Source: UBA4744 sp035282865 (GTDB taxonomy: Bacteria; Actinomycetota; Acidimicrobiia; Spongiisociales; UBA4744). Taken from it: 16,837 nucleotides of DNA. Within the stretch, counting starts at the first letter, position 1. The number at the start of each line of letters is the position of its first letter. The stretch lies in contig DATEVB010000144.1 in NCBI GenBank assembly GCA_035282865.1, positions 1 through 16,837 of the forward strand. The letters run 5' to 3'. Shown here one piece after another: positions 6,929 to 12,871 of this stretch. A model generated the notes under the pieces. It saw nothing but the letters and a program-made list of their open reading frames with translations. It was not told the DNA's origin and ran no database searches. A program made the translations under genes and the position numbers.

Positions 6929-8668
6929 TCAGCTCTTCCGCTTGGCGGCCACCCATGCCAGGAACCGGTCGACCGGCCAGGTGTTGACCACCCGGCTCTT
7001 GTCCACCCAACCCCGCTGAGCGTTGAGGACTCCCCATTGCATCTGATCGAGTTCACCAATCGTGTGCGCATCGGTGCTGATGACCAGGTGGGCGCCGGCC
7101 GCTACCGCCCGGCGGGCTACCTCGGGAGCGATGTCGAGCCGCCGCAGGTGGCAGTTGATTTCCAACGCCGTGCCGGTCTCCGCCGCGGCCTCGATCACCG
7201 CGTCGACGTCCAGGTCGATGCCGGGCCGGGATCCGATCTGTCGTCCGGTCAGGTGCCCGATGGCGTTGACCGCCGGGTGGCGAATGGCGGTGATCACCCG
7301 CCGGGTCTGGGCGTCGGGGTCGAGATCGAACAGCGAATGGACGCTGGCGACACACCAGTCGAACTCCATGAGGAACTCATGGTCGTAGTCGAGATTGCCG
7401 TCCCGGTCGATGTTCAGCTCGCACCCGCTGAGGATCCGCATCGGTTGGTACCGCTTGGCCAAGCCGGCAATCCGTTGCCGCTGGGCGAGCATCTCATCAC
7501 GCGACGCCCCATTGATACGCAGGTCTTCGCCGTGGTCGGTGATGGTCACGTAGGCCATCCGGCGGGATGCCAGCGCGTCCAGCATGTCCTCGAGGGTCTC
7601 GTGCCCGTCCCCCGACAGATCGGTGTGGACATGCAGGTCGCCCTTGATGTCGACCAGATGGACGAGATCCGGCAAGGTGTGTTGGCGGGCGGCCTCGATC
7701 TCCCCGGTGTCTTCCCGCAACGGAGGTTCTAAGAACGGCAAACCCAGCGCTTCGTAGATCTCGCCTTCAGTCCGGGAGGCAACCACCTTCCCCGACTCGA
7801 TCTCCGATAAGGCGTATTCGTTGAGGGTCCATTGGCTTTCGAGGGCCAGCTGGCGGAGCCGGATGTTGTGTGCCTTCGAACCTGTGAAGTAGAGGAGTGC
7901 GGCCCCGTACTGGTCGGGGTCGACGACCCGAAGGTCGACCTGCATACCCCCATGGGTGAGGACCGACGACTTGGTGTCGCCCTTGCCCAGTACCTCCTTG
8001 ACGGCGGCCAACTCGAGCAACCCGGCCATGACCGGGTCGTGGTCGCGGGCCGAAACCAGAATGTCGACATCGCCGATCGTCTCTCGAAACCGTCGCAGGC
8101 TGCCTGCGTACTCGATGGCCTCTACCCCCGCGACCGACGCCAACCCGGCGACGATCTCCCGGGCGACGGGAAGCGCATGCTCGATCGGCGTCCTGCGCTC
8201 CTTGCCCGACAGGCCCAACCGTTCGATCGCCTGGATCAGCTTCGCCTCGCTCTTGGGCCCGAACCCGGCAATGTGCCGCAATGCTTGTTCGTCGATGGCC
8301 CGCCGGAGATCTTCGACGCTGCCGATCCCCAGGTCCTGGTGCAGCAGCGCCACCCGCTTCGGCCCGAGCCCCGGGATACGGGTCAGCTGGACGTACTCGG
8401 GTGGGTACTGCTCACGAAGCTTTTCGAGTCTGGCGATTTTGCCCGTGTCGAGGTACTCGCGAATCTTTTGGGCGGTGCTTTTCCCGATCCCTTTGGTGGC
8501 GATCAACTGGCTCTCGGATAGCGAGTCGACGCCAACCCCCAGGCCGTCGACCGCTCGGGCCGCGTTGTCATAGGCACGGACCCGGAAAGCCTGCGGCGAT
8601 CCTTCGTCGAGTTCGGTGAGGAGGGCCAGCTCGCTGAGCAGACGGGCAACTTCACGATTCCGGGACAT
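6929..8668 (-). CDS. polX: DNA polymerase/3'-5' exonuclease PolX
   Basis: This 579-aa family-X enzyme acts in gap-filling base-excision repair. An N-terminal 8-kDa-like helical domain with helix-hairpin-helix motifs (TKGIGKSTAQKI at 58-69, RIPGLGPKR at 97-105) is followed by an HIAGFGPKSE segment (132-141) and a nucleotidyltransferase palm. The palm has the GSLRR motif (189-193) and metal-binding D200 and D202 in GDVDILV, with D245 in VDLRVV. The C-terminal PHP exonuclease domain (about 342-570) keeps its metal ligands: GDLHVHT (H346, H348), ITDH (H379), GCEL (E417), SVH (H444), IGHLTGR (H472) and STDAH (D533, H535). All catalytic residues appear intact, so both activities are expected. The ATG has no ribosome site but follows a TATTAT box by 6 nt, suggesting a leaderless mRNA. 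Confidence 0.96.
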   Translation of the reverse strand: MSRNREVARLLSELALLTELDEGSPQAFRVRAYDNAARAVDGLGVGVDSLSESQLIATKGIGKSTAQKIREYLDTGKIARLEKLREQYPPEYVQLTRIPGLGPKRVALLHQDLGIGSVEDLRRAIDEQALRHIAGFGPKSEAKLIQAIERLGLSGKERRTPIEHALPVAREIVAGLASVAGVEAIEYAGSLRRFRETIGDVDILVSARDHDPVMAGLLELAAVKEVLGKGDTKSSVLTHGGMQVDLRVVDPDQYGAALLYFTGSKAHNIRLRQLALESQWTLNEYALSEIESGKVVASRTEGEIYEALGLPFLEPPLREDTGEIEAARQHTLPDLVHLVDIKGDLHVHTDLSGDGHETLEDMLDALASRRMAYVTITDHGEDLRINGASRDEMLAQRQRIAGLAKRYQPMRILSGCELNIDRDGNLDYDHEFLMEFDWCVASVHSLFDLDPDAQTRRVITAIRHPAVNAIGHLTGRQIGSRPGIDLDVDAVIEAAAETGTALEINCHLRRLDIAPEVARRAVAAGAHLVISTDAHTIGELDQMQWGVLNAQRGWVDKSRVVNTWPVDRFLAWVAAKRKS

Positions 8669-8674
8669 GCCCGA

Positions 8675-8680
8675 ATAATA
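8675..8680 (-). promoter_or_regulatory. -10 box of polX, probably leaderless
   Basis: On the minus strand this reads TATTAT (5 of 6 to TATAAT), with 6 nt between it and the polX ATG at 8668. Transcription would then start at or next to the A of the ATG. No Shine-Dalgarno sequence is present, which agrees with a leaderless transcript. The large inverted repeat at 8684-8746 begins 4 nt upstream. Confidence 0.5.
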
Positions 8681-8683
8681 GAT

Positions 8684-8746
8684 CCATCCCGTTTTGGCGC
8701 TTATGTTGCCGCAATAGCGAGCAAGTTAGGCGCCAAAACCGGATGG
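8684..8746. repeat. 17-bp inverted repeat (one mismatch) in a divergent promoter region
   Basis: The left arm is 8684-8700 and the right arm 8730-8746. Sixteen of 17 positions pair; the only mismatch is C8690/C8740. Both arms carry TTTTGGCGC or its complement. The 29-nt middle also has weak internal symmetry (TTGC near its start, GCAA near its end). The element fills the space between the -10 boxes of polX and the propeller operon, so it cannot terminate either gene. It could be a paired operator for one dimeric regulator, an attenuating RNA hairpin, or a small mobile palindromic element. Confidence 0.7.
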
Positions 8747-8752
8747 GGTGGG

Positions 8753-8758
8753 TAGGCT
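8753..8758 (+). promoter_or_regulatory. -10 box of the propeller operon, probably leaderless
   Basis: TAGGCT lies 7 nt before the ATG at 8766 and fits the TAnnnT pattern of actinobacterial leaderless promoters. No ribosome site precedes that ATG. This favours the ATG at 8766 over the in-frame GTG at 8748, which lies upstream of the box. Confidence 0.45.
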
Positions 8759-8765
8759 CACCTGC

Positions 8766-9815
8766 ATGGGCGTGACAGTGGCGGTCGGAACCGAGAAGGG
8801 GGCCTACCTCCTTCGTTCGGATGGGGCACGAGGCGACTGGGACCTCGAAGGCCCGCTATTCAAGGGCTGGAAGGTCACAACGTTCGGCGAGGCGGGTGAC
8901 GGCACCTACCTCTTCGCCACCGGTAGCAATTGGTTCGGAGCTGCATTGCACCGGTCCTCCGATCTGAAGGAATGGACCCAGATCGTCGACGGCCCCACCT
9001 GGCCGGAGGGCGGGGACCGCAAGCTCACCCAGATCTGGACACTGACCCGGGCAGGCGACACCCTCTACGCCGGGGTCGATGAGGCGGGGCTCTTTCGCAG
9101 CGAGGACCACGGCGATACCTGGCAGCCGGTCGACGAGCTCAACGAGCATCCCACCCGTTCGGCCTGGCAACCGGGTTTGGGCGGCCTGGCGGCGCACCGG
9201 GTGGTGGTCGACGAGGGCGACCCCGACCGCATCTGGGTGGCCATCAGCGCCGTCGGCGTTTTCCGCAGTGACGATGGGGGCGCCAGCTGGGTTGCCAAGA
9301 ACCGGGGGGTGCAGCGAACGGTCGACGCCGAGGATTTTGAAGACATCGGGTACTGCGTTCACTGCATCGTCCAGGATCCCACCGACGTCAACCGTCTCTA
9401 CCGCCAGGAGCACCGGGGTGTGTTCCGGACCGACGACGGGGGAGACACCTGGGAACGGATCGAGGAGGGTCTTCCGGCCGGGTTCGGTTTCCCGATCAGC
9501 CTGGACCAGGTGACCGGCAGGCTGTTCGTCGTGCCGCTGGAAAGTGACGAGAACCGGCTCCCGGTCGAAGGGGCATTCCGGGTATACCGGAGCGACAACC
9601 GCGGTGACTCCTGGCACATATCCGGAGCAGGCCACCCCGATGCGGCAACTTTCACCGCCGTTCTCCGCGGTGCCATGGACGCCGATCAACAGAAGGGCAT
9701 CTACCTCGGAACGACGGCCGGGAAGGTTATCGCCACCGCCGATGCGGGCGAGGCCTGGACCACCCTGCCCTGGACCTTGCCCCGCATCTTGTCCGTTCGC
9801 GTCTTGCAGACCTGA
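8766..9815 (+). CDS. BNR/Asp-box beta-propeller protein (sialidase-like fold)
   Basis: This 349-aa protein has at least five Asp-box motifs of the S/TxDxGxxW type: SEDHGDTW (112-119), SDDGGASW (168-175), TDDGGDTW (222-229), SDNRGDSW (276-283) and TADAGEAW (324-331), with a weaker SSDLKEW (64-70). Their 54-56-residue spacing indicates a six- or seven-bladed propeller. It resembles proteins often labelled exo-alpha-sialidase, but I see no convincing sialidase arginine triad, and hydrolase activity should not be assumed. There is no signal peptide or membrane helix, so it should be cytosolic. The marker RQEHRGVFRTDDGG, then GLPAGFGFPI, looks like a distinct conserved subfamily. The MoaD/ThiS-like gene begins 5 nt after its stop, implying co-transcription. 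The role could be a scaffold or a carbohydrate or adduct binder. Confidence 0.85.
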   Translation: MGVTVAVGTEKGAYLLRSDGARGDWDLEGPLFKGWKVTTFGEAGDGTYLFATGSNWFGAALHRSSDLKEWTQIVDGPTWPEGGDRKLTQIWTLTRAGDTLYAGVDEAGLFRSEDHGDTWQPVDELNEHPTRSAWQPGLGGLAAHRVVVDEGDPDRIWVAISAVGVFRSDDGGASWVAKNRGVQRTVDAEDFEDIGYCVHCIVQDPTDVNRLYRQEHRGVFRTDDGGDTWERIEEGLPAGFGFPISLDQVTGRLFVVPLESDENRLPVEGAFRVYRSDNRGDSWHISGAGHPDAATFTAVLRGAMDADQQKGIYLGTTAGKVIATADAGEAWTTLPWTLPRILSVRVLQT

Positions 9816-9820
9816 CCTTC

Positions 9821-10099
9821 ATGGCGACGGTACAGGTCCGAGTGCCCGGTCTTCTTGCACACATCATGGGCGGCTCGAAACAAGTAGAGGTCCAGGCCGA
9901 CACGGTCCAGGGCGCCGTCTACCAGCTGTTGGCCGACTATCCGGCGTTGCGCGTGCACCTCTACGACGAATCCGGCCGGCTGCGCCCGCACGTCAACCTC
10001 TTCCACAACGACACCAACATACGCCGGCTTTCGTCGCTGGATTCTCCGGTAAGCGACGGTGACACCTTGACGGTGATGCAGGCAGTTTCGGGAGGCTGA
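9821..10099 (+). CDS. MoaD/ThiS-like ubiquitin-fold sulfur carrier protein
   Basis: This 92-aa protein has the beta-grasp pattern: a first strand VQVRVPGLLAHI (4-15), the helix VQGAVYQLLADYP (29-41), LRPHVNLFHNDTNIRRL (54-70), SDGDTLTVMQAVSGG (78-92). The C-terminal Gly-Gly is the hallmark of carriers that are adenylated and thiocarboxylated by a ThiF/MoeB-type E1 enzyme. It is slightly longer than a typical MoaD (about 80 aa). No moaA, moaE, moeB or thiamine gene is nearby, so a molybdopterin or thiamine role is not supported by context. It is 5 nt downstream of the propeller gene with no ribosome site of its own visible, suggesting translational coupling. A conjugation or sulfur-delivery role towards the propeller protein is inference. 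Confidence 0.85.
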   Translation: MATVQVRVPGLLAHIMGGSKQVEVQADTVQGAVYQLLADYPALRVHLYDESGRLRPHVNLFHNDTNIRRLSSLDSPVSDGDTLTVMQAVSGG

Positions 10100-10130
10100 C
10101 CGACCAGCTCTTCGCCCGACCGGCAATCGC

Positions 10131-10529
10131 TCACACGGTTTCGAGCCGTTTGGTCGGGAGCCGCAAGATGTAGGTGCTGATGCCCAACGCCAGCAGCACC
10201 AATCCGATCCGGACCGCCAGGTTGTCGATCGCCCAGCCGACCGTGATCGTGAATGTGATGGCGATCGCGGTGATGGCGATCGCCTTGGCCCGGGCGGTAA
10301 ACCCCAGTCCGGCGCGCCAGTCGCGTACCAGTGGTCCGAACACCTTGTGATTCAACATCCAGTCATCGAACCGCTGTGACGACTTGGAGAACAGGAACGC
10401 CGCCAGCAGGATGGGGGCGGTGGTCGGAATCCCGGGAAGCACCGTACCGATGACGCCGATGCCCACCAGCAAGAAGCCGAGCACCACGTAGATGCCACGC
10501 AGCCAACGGTTCTGCACGACCTGCGCCAT
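10131..10529 (-). CDS. DUF454 (YbaN-like) inner-membrane protein
   Basis: This 132-aa membrane protein carries the DUF454 signature. A first helix (about 13-32) leads into LPGIPTTAPILLAAFLFSKSS (31-51), then RFDDWMLNHKVFGPLVRDW (53-71), then two more helices (about 80-100 and 103-123). YbaN-type proteins have no established biochemical role. The ATG at 10529 is preferred to the in-frame ATG at 10541 because a TATGCT box at 10537-10542 (minus strand) lies 7 nt before it, the same leaderless geometry as other genes in this window; neither start has a ribosome site. Longer in-frame extensions up to 10676 cross the intergenic palindrome and lack family similarity. It is divergent from nhaA, and convergent with the MoaD-like gene (31-nt gap). 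Confidence 0.88.
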   Translation of the reverse strand: MAQVVQNRWLRGIYVVLGFLLVGIGVIGTVLPGIPTTAPILLAAFLFSKSSQRFDDWMLNHKVFGPLVRDWRAGLGFTARAKAIAITAIAITFTITVGWAIDNLAVRIGLVLLALGISTYILRLPTKRLETV

Positions 10530-10536
10530 GGCGGGC

Positions 10537-10542
10537 AGCATA
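10537..10542 (-). promoter_or_regulatory. -10 box of the DUF454 gene, probably leaderless
   Basis: On the minus strand this reads TATGCT, 7 nt before the chosen ATG at 10529. It overlaps the alternative ATG at 10541, so the two choices exclude each other. No -35 box is clear. Confidence 0.4.
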
Positions 10543-10565
10543 TCGCCACGAGAATGCAACGCCGA

Positions 10566-10582
10566 GTCGGAATCGTTCCGAC
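10566..10582. promoter_or_regulatory. Perfect 7-3-7 palindrome between DUF454 and nhaA
   Basis: GTCGGAA, TCG, TTCCGAC is a perfect inverted repeat in the 146-nt gap between the divergent DUF454 and nhaA genes. It sits 24 nt upstream of the DUF454 -10 box, an activator- or repressor-like position on that side. The size and symmetry suit a dimeric helix-turn-helix regulator; no such regulator is encoded next to it. Confidence 0.45.
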
Positions 10583-10675
10583 ATAACGCCGGTCTACCAA
10601 TGAAGCCGGACCAAGTTTGCCGACAGGTTGGCGGACTGTGGATGTCCCAAGCCGGTTGGTAGCCTCCCCGTGGCA

Positions 10676-12031
10676 ATGCCCGACCGAAGACTCCACCGCA
10701 CCTGGCTCCACTCGGAACGGTTCATCCCACGGCGATTCATCAGGCCCGCCCTCCGGTTCACCCAGGTCGAGGCAGCCTCAGGGATCATCCTGCTGGTCGC
10801 CGCTTTGATCGCCGTCGTCTGGGCCAACTCCTCATTCGGGGACACCTACGAGCATCTGTGGGAAACCGTCTTTAACATCGAAATTGGTTCGTTCCACCTC
10901 GAAGAATCGCTCCGCGACCTCGTCAACGACGGTCTGATGGCCATCTTCTTCCTGGTGGTAGGCCTGGAGATCAAGCGGGAACTGGTGATCGGTGAGCTGC
11001 GTGATCCCAAAGCGGCGGCGCTGCCTGCCATCGCCGCTCTGGGCGGCATGATCGTGCCTGCCCTCATCTTCCTGGCGCTGGTCGCCGGGGAGGGCGGTGA
11101 GGCAACTCGCGGTTGGGGGATCCCGATGGCTACCGACATCGCCTTCTCGATCGGGGTAGTCGCCCTGTTGGGGAGCCGGGTGCCGGTTGGGGCCAAGCTC
11201 TTCCTGCTGGCGCTGGCCATCGTCGACGACATCGGCGCCATCGCCGTCATCGCCGTCTTCTACACCGACGATCTGGCCTTCGCGTTCCTGGCGGCGGCCA
11301 TCATCACACTCCTCGTCATATGGGCCGCACAGAAGGGAGGGATCCGGGCCGCCGCCTTCTACTGGCCGATGGGAATCGTGGCCTGGTTCTTCCTGCTCGA
11401 ATCGGGTGTGCACGCCACCCTGGCGGGCGTAGCGCTTGGTCTGATGACTCCGGCCCGGGCGATGTATTCCGACGAGGAGTATCACCGCAAGGCAACCTAT
11501 GTCCTGGATACGTACGATCCCCAACCGGAATCACCGCACGGCCGCGACCGTATCGACCACGAGGCGCGGCAGTTGGCCTCGATCGCCAACGAATCGATCG
11601 CTCCGCTCAACCGCCTCGAGCACCTGTTACATCCGTGGAGTTCCTTCCTGATCGTTCCGCTGTTTGCGCTCGCCAATTCCGGTGTCCGCTTCGGAGGGGT
11701 GGACCTCGTCGGTGCCCTGACCAGTCCGGTGGCCCTCGGGGTAGCGGTAGGCCTGCTGGTCGGCAAGATCGTCGGCGTCTCTGCCTTCACGGCCCTGGCC
11801 GTTCGCCTGGGATGGGGACGACTACCCCGCCACACCACCTGGAGGCACGTGTTCGGTCTGGCCGCCCTGGCCGGTATAGGGTTCACCGTCTCGTTGTTCG
11901 TGACCGGCCTGGCCTTCGACGATCCGGCGCTGACCGACCTGGCCAAGATCGGCATCTTCGCCGGCTCCGGAACCGCCGGGTTGATCGGGTACCTGTTCCT
12001 TCGCTTCACCGGCAAGTCCCCCGCGCCCTGA
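10676..12031 (+). CDS. nhaA: Na+/H+ antiporter NhaA
   Basis: This 451-aa membrane antiporter exchanges protons for Na+ or Li+ and controls pH and salt. Landmarks are NDGLMAIFFLVVGLEIKREL (84-103), MATDIAFSIGV (151-161, with D154 aligned to the conserved D133 of E. coli), the cation-binding pair D184-D185 in AIVDDIGAIAV, the LESGVHATLAGV helix (241-252), and GLLVGKIVGVSAF (359-371, K364 aligned to the conserved TM10 lysine). GIGFTVSLFV (400-409) and LAKIGIFAGS (422-431) close the core. A hydrophilic loop (about 263-305) is longer than in E. coli, as seen in actinobacterial members. The ATG at 10676 has no ribosome site. A GTG at 10670 and a TTG at 10628 are in frame; a TAGCCT box at 10660-10665 argues against the TTG. 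Confidence 0.95.
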   Translation: MPDRRLHRTWLHSERFIPRRFIRPALRFTQVEAASGIILLVAALIAVVWANSSFGDTYEHLWETVFNIEIGSFHLEESLRDLVNDGLMAIFFLVVGLEIKRELVIGELRDPKAAALPAIAALGGMIVPALIFLALVAGEGGEATRGWGIPMATDIAFSIGVVALLGSRVPVGAKLFLLALAIVDDIGAIAVIAVFYTDDLAFAFLAAAIITLLVIWAAQKGGIRAAAFYWPMGIVAWFFLLESGVHATLAGVALGLMTPARAMYSDEEYHRKATYVLDTYDPQPESPHGRDRIDHEARQLASIANESIAPLNRLEHLLHPWSSFLIVPLFALANSGVRFGGVDLVGALTSPVALGVAVGLLVGKIVGVSAFTALAVRLGWGRLPRHTTWRHVFGLAALAGIGFTVSLFVTGLAFDDPALTDLAKIGIFAGSGTAGLIGYLFLRFTGKSPAP

Positions 12032-12068
12032 ACCGAAGGCAGAAACGGGTGATCCCGGGGAGAACCTG

Positions 12069-12097
12069 TTGACGGAAGAATCTGAGTTCTTTATTAT
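12069..12097 (+). promoter_or_regulatory. Near-consensus vegetative promoter of the Hsp20 gene
   Basis: TTGACG (12069-12074) and TATTAT (12092-12097) each match the consensus at 5 of 6 positions and are separated by exactly 17 nt. Transcription would begin near 12104, giving a leader of about 50 nt. The region 12075-12130 is only about 30% G+C, in sharp contrast to its surroundings. Confidence 0.75.
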
Positions 12098-12111
12098 CAG
12101 ATTAGTTGATA
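12095..12111. promoter_or_regulatory. Possible operator overlapping the Hsp20 promoter (5-7-5)
   Basis: TATCA (12095-12099) and TGATA (12107-12111) form an inverted repeat with a 7-nt spacer, covering the end of the -10 box and the expected transcription start. A second TGATA follows at 12112-12116. The N7 spacing equals that of the HspR (HAIR) site, but the arm sequences do not match HAIR, CIRCE or RheA sites. Binding by a heat-shock repressor is speculative. Confidence 0.3.
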
Positions 12112-12154
12112 TGATACTTGTAGATACAACGTGCTTGGAGCGAAAGGAGAAGCG

Positions 12155-12586
12155 ATGGTACTGCGTTTCATGGATCCCTTTGAGGAGCTCGATCAGTTTC
12201 TGAGCACACGCGGAAGCGGATGGCGGGGCGCCCTCATGCCGATGGATGCCTTTGAGAAAGACGGAATGTACACCCTGAGATTCGATCTCCCGGGCGTCGA
12301 TCCGGACCACGTCGAGCTGATGGTCGAGAACAACGTCCTCACCGTCACGGCCGACCGCAAGCTCGAAGACACCGAAGGCGCCAATTGGCTGTTGCGGGAG
12401 CGCCCCACCGGGACCCACAGCCGCCAAGTTCGGCTCGGAGAACGGTTGGACACGGGAAGTGTCCACGCCTCCTACGACCAGGGCGTGCTCACGGTGACCC
12501 TCCCGATCCGAGAGGAAGCCAAGCCGCACCGGGTGGCGATCAAGAAAGGCTCCCACCAGGCCATCACCGTGGAGTCGAGTTCCTGA
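12155..12586 (+). CDS. Hsp20/alpha-crystallin-family small heat-shock protein
   Basis: This 143-aa ATP-independent chaperone holds unfolding proteins in a refoldable state, usually as large oligomers. After a short N-terminal arm (1-27, with FMDPFEELDQFLS), the alpha-crystallin domain spans about 28-130. It holds MDAFEKDGMYTLRFDLPGVDP (30-50), VELMVENNVLTVTADRK (53-69), and the signature ASYDQGVLTVTLPI (105-118). A short tail (HRVAIKKG, AITVESSS) carries loose I-x-V/I-type contacts. The ATG at 12155 is chosen because AAAGGAGA (12143-12150) precedes it closely; the in-frame GTG at 12131 has no such site. It has its own strong promoter and looks monocistronic, ending before a GC-rich stem-loop. 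Confidence 0.95.
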   Translation: MVLRFMDPFEELDQFLSTRGSGWRGALMPMDAFEKDGMYTLRFDLPGVDPDHVELMVENNVLTVTADRKLEDTEGANWLLRERPTGTHSRQVRLGERLDTGSVHASYDQGVLTVTLPIREEAKPHRVAIKKGSHQAITVESSS

Positions 12587-12609
12587 TCCGGTAGACATCA
12601 TCGACCAAG

Positions 12610-12669
12610 CGCCCGGCTGAGACGTCGGTGTCCCCTCCGCCCCGGGGAACGACAAACCTCAGCCGGGCG
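12610..12669. terminator. 12-bp perfect stem with an inner hairpin, probable Hsp20 terminator
   Basis: CGCCCGGCTGAG (12610-12621) pairs perfectly with CTCAGCCGGGCG (12658-12669). Inside, TCCCC (12631-12635) pairs with GGGGA (12644-12648). It begins 24 nt after the Hsp20 stop and ends before the promoter-like box of the next gene, so a factor-independent terminator without a T-tract is the simplest reading. An RNA-stabilising 3' structure or an intergenic palindromic repeat are alternatives. Confidence 0.5.
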
Positions 12670-12694
12670 TGTCCTTCGAGGGTAAGGTGAACAC

Positions 12695-12871
12695 ATGGAA
12701 CCTGCCCCAGAAATCATCTGTGTCGAGTGTGGTGGTCGCGCCCACCTGATCACTCCGATACCGGCGGAAGAAGAACTGGAGCCGGGAGATATCCTCGTCT
12801 ACCGGTGCGCAGAGTGCCTCGACCGCTGGGATGTTGTCTTCGAACACGACGACATCGAAGAATCGCTCTAG
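12695..12871 (+). CDS. Small zinc-ribbon protein (58 aa)
   Basis: The 58-aa frame has a tidy zinc ribbon: C9-x2-C12 (CVECGG) and C38-x2-C41 (CAECLDRW), joined by a 25-residue hairpin containing two short acidic stretches (AEEELEPGD). The C-terminus is acidic (EHDDIEESL). It is too small for more than one zinc site; a nucleic-acid- or protein-binding adaptor is plausible, but I do not recognise a named family. The ATG is well supported: AAGGTGA at 12684-12690 lies 4 nt before it. The same stretch holds TAAGGT (12683-12688), which could instead be a -10 box 6 nt before the ATG, that is, a leaderless start. The stop overlaps the stop of the convergent VOC gene in a shared CTAG. Confidence 0.75.
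   Translation: MEPAPEIICVECGGRAHLITPIPAEEELEPGDILVYRCAECLDRWDVVFEHDDIEESL

Noticed and set aside
8766..9815. Calling the propeller protein a sialidase
   Set aside because: Asp-boxes define the fold, not the activity; no clear arginine triad or secretion signal is present.
9821..10099. Naming the small Gly-Gly protein moaD or thiS
   Set aside because: No molybdopterin or thiamine genes are nearby and the protein is longer than usual, so only the fold family is supported.
10628..10675. Upstream extension of nhaA from a TTG start
   Set aside because: The extra 16 residues have no family similarity and the TTG lies upstream of the likely -10 box at 10660-10665.
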